From contig CAMEGD010000079.1 in NCBI GenBank assembly GCA_945916025.1, positions 1-6,292 of the forward strand: a DNA stretch of 6,292 nucleotides, in the 5' to 3' direction. This document shows positions 6,290 through 6,292 of this stretch, in pieces (position 1 is the first letter of the stretch; each line of letters begins with the position of its first letter). Position numbers and translations under genes: made by a program. Source of the stretch: an uncultured Clostridia bacterium. Lineage in GTDB: Bacteria > Bacillota > Clostridia > Tissierellales > Peptoniphilaceae. The notes below the pieces were generated by a model. The model did not search any database, was not told the DNA's origin, and saw only the letters and a list, made by a program, of their open reading frames with translations.

Positions 6290-6292
6290 TTA

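Noticed and set aside
1..6292. Mobile element, phage or CRISPR content.
   Set aside because: No transposase, integrase, terminal repeats or spaced direct repeats were seen on either strand.

Overview
This is a low-GC, AT-rich bacterial window. Gene content (pyruvate formate-lyase activation, Crp/Fnr regulator, PAP2 phosphatase, lipoprotein), sigma-A-like promoters, GGAGG-type ribosome binding sites and AT-rich codon use point to an anaerobic Bacillota member. A Clostridia/Tissierellia (Peptoniphilaceae-type) host is my best guess, inferred from overall character and not from a marker gene.

Layout, left to right. The 3'-truncated tRNA-Lys(CTT) lies on the minus strand with its own near-consensus promoter. 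An AT-rich gap of about 160 bp with no gene follows, then a strong terminator. Next come two minus-strand genes, a TM1586-type nitroreductase-like protein and, upstream of it, a PAP2 membrane phosphatase, 57 bp apart and possibly co-transcribed. A divergent intergenic region separates them from a plus-strand gene for a compact UvrD/PcrA-like SF1 helicase. A shared bidirectional terminator separates the helicase from a convergent minus-strand operon.

That operon has a near-perfect promoter (TTGACA-17-CATAAT) just after the stop of the next gene. It contains a YhfC-type intramembrane protease gene with two in-frame nonsense codons but an otherwise intact 215-codon frame. Its final stop overlaps (ATGA) the start of a small DUF3887-like lipoprotein. 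The 640-bp stretch upstream of the lipoprotein, which has no long open frame, is therefore a recent-looking pseudogene rather than empty sequence.

The right end is the 3' 1.4 kb of a minus-strand gene encoding a radical-SAM pyruvate formate-lyase activating enzyme (PflA). It is joined in one continuous frame, through a charged coiled-coil linker, to a complete Crp/Fnr-family transcription factor. This enzyme-regulator fusion is the most notable item. The last three bases of the window read as an in-frame TAA exactly where PflA normally has the Tyr before the third cluster cysteine, so whether the gene is intact upstream cannot be judged here.
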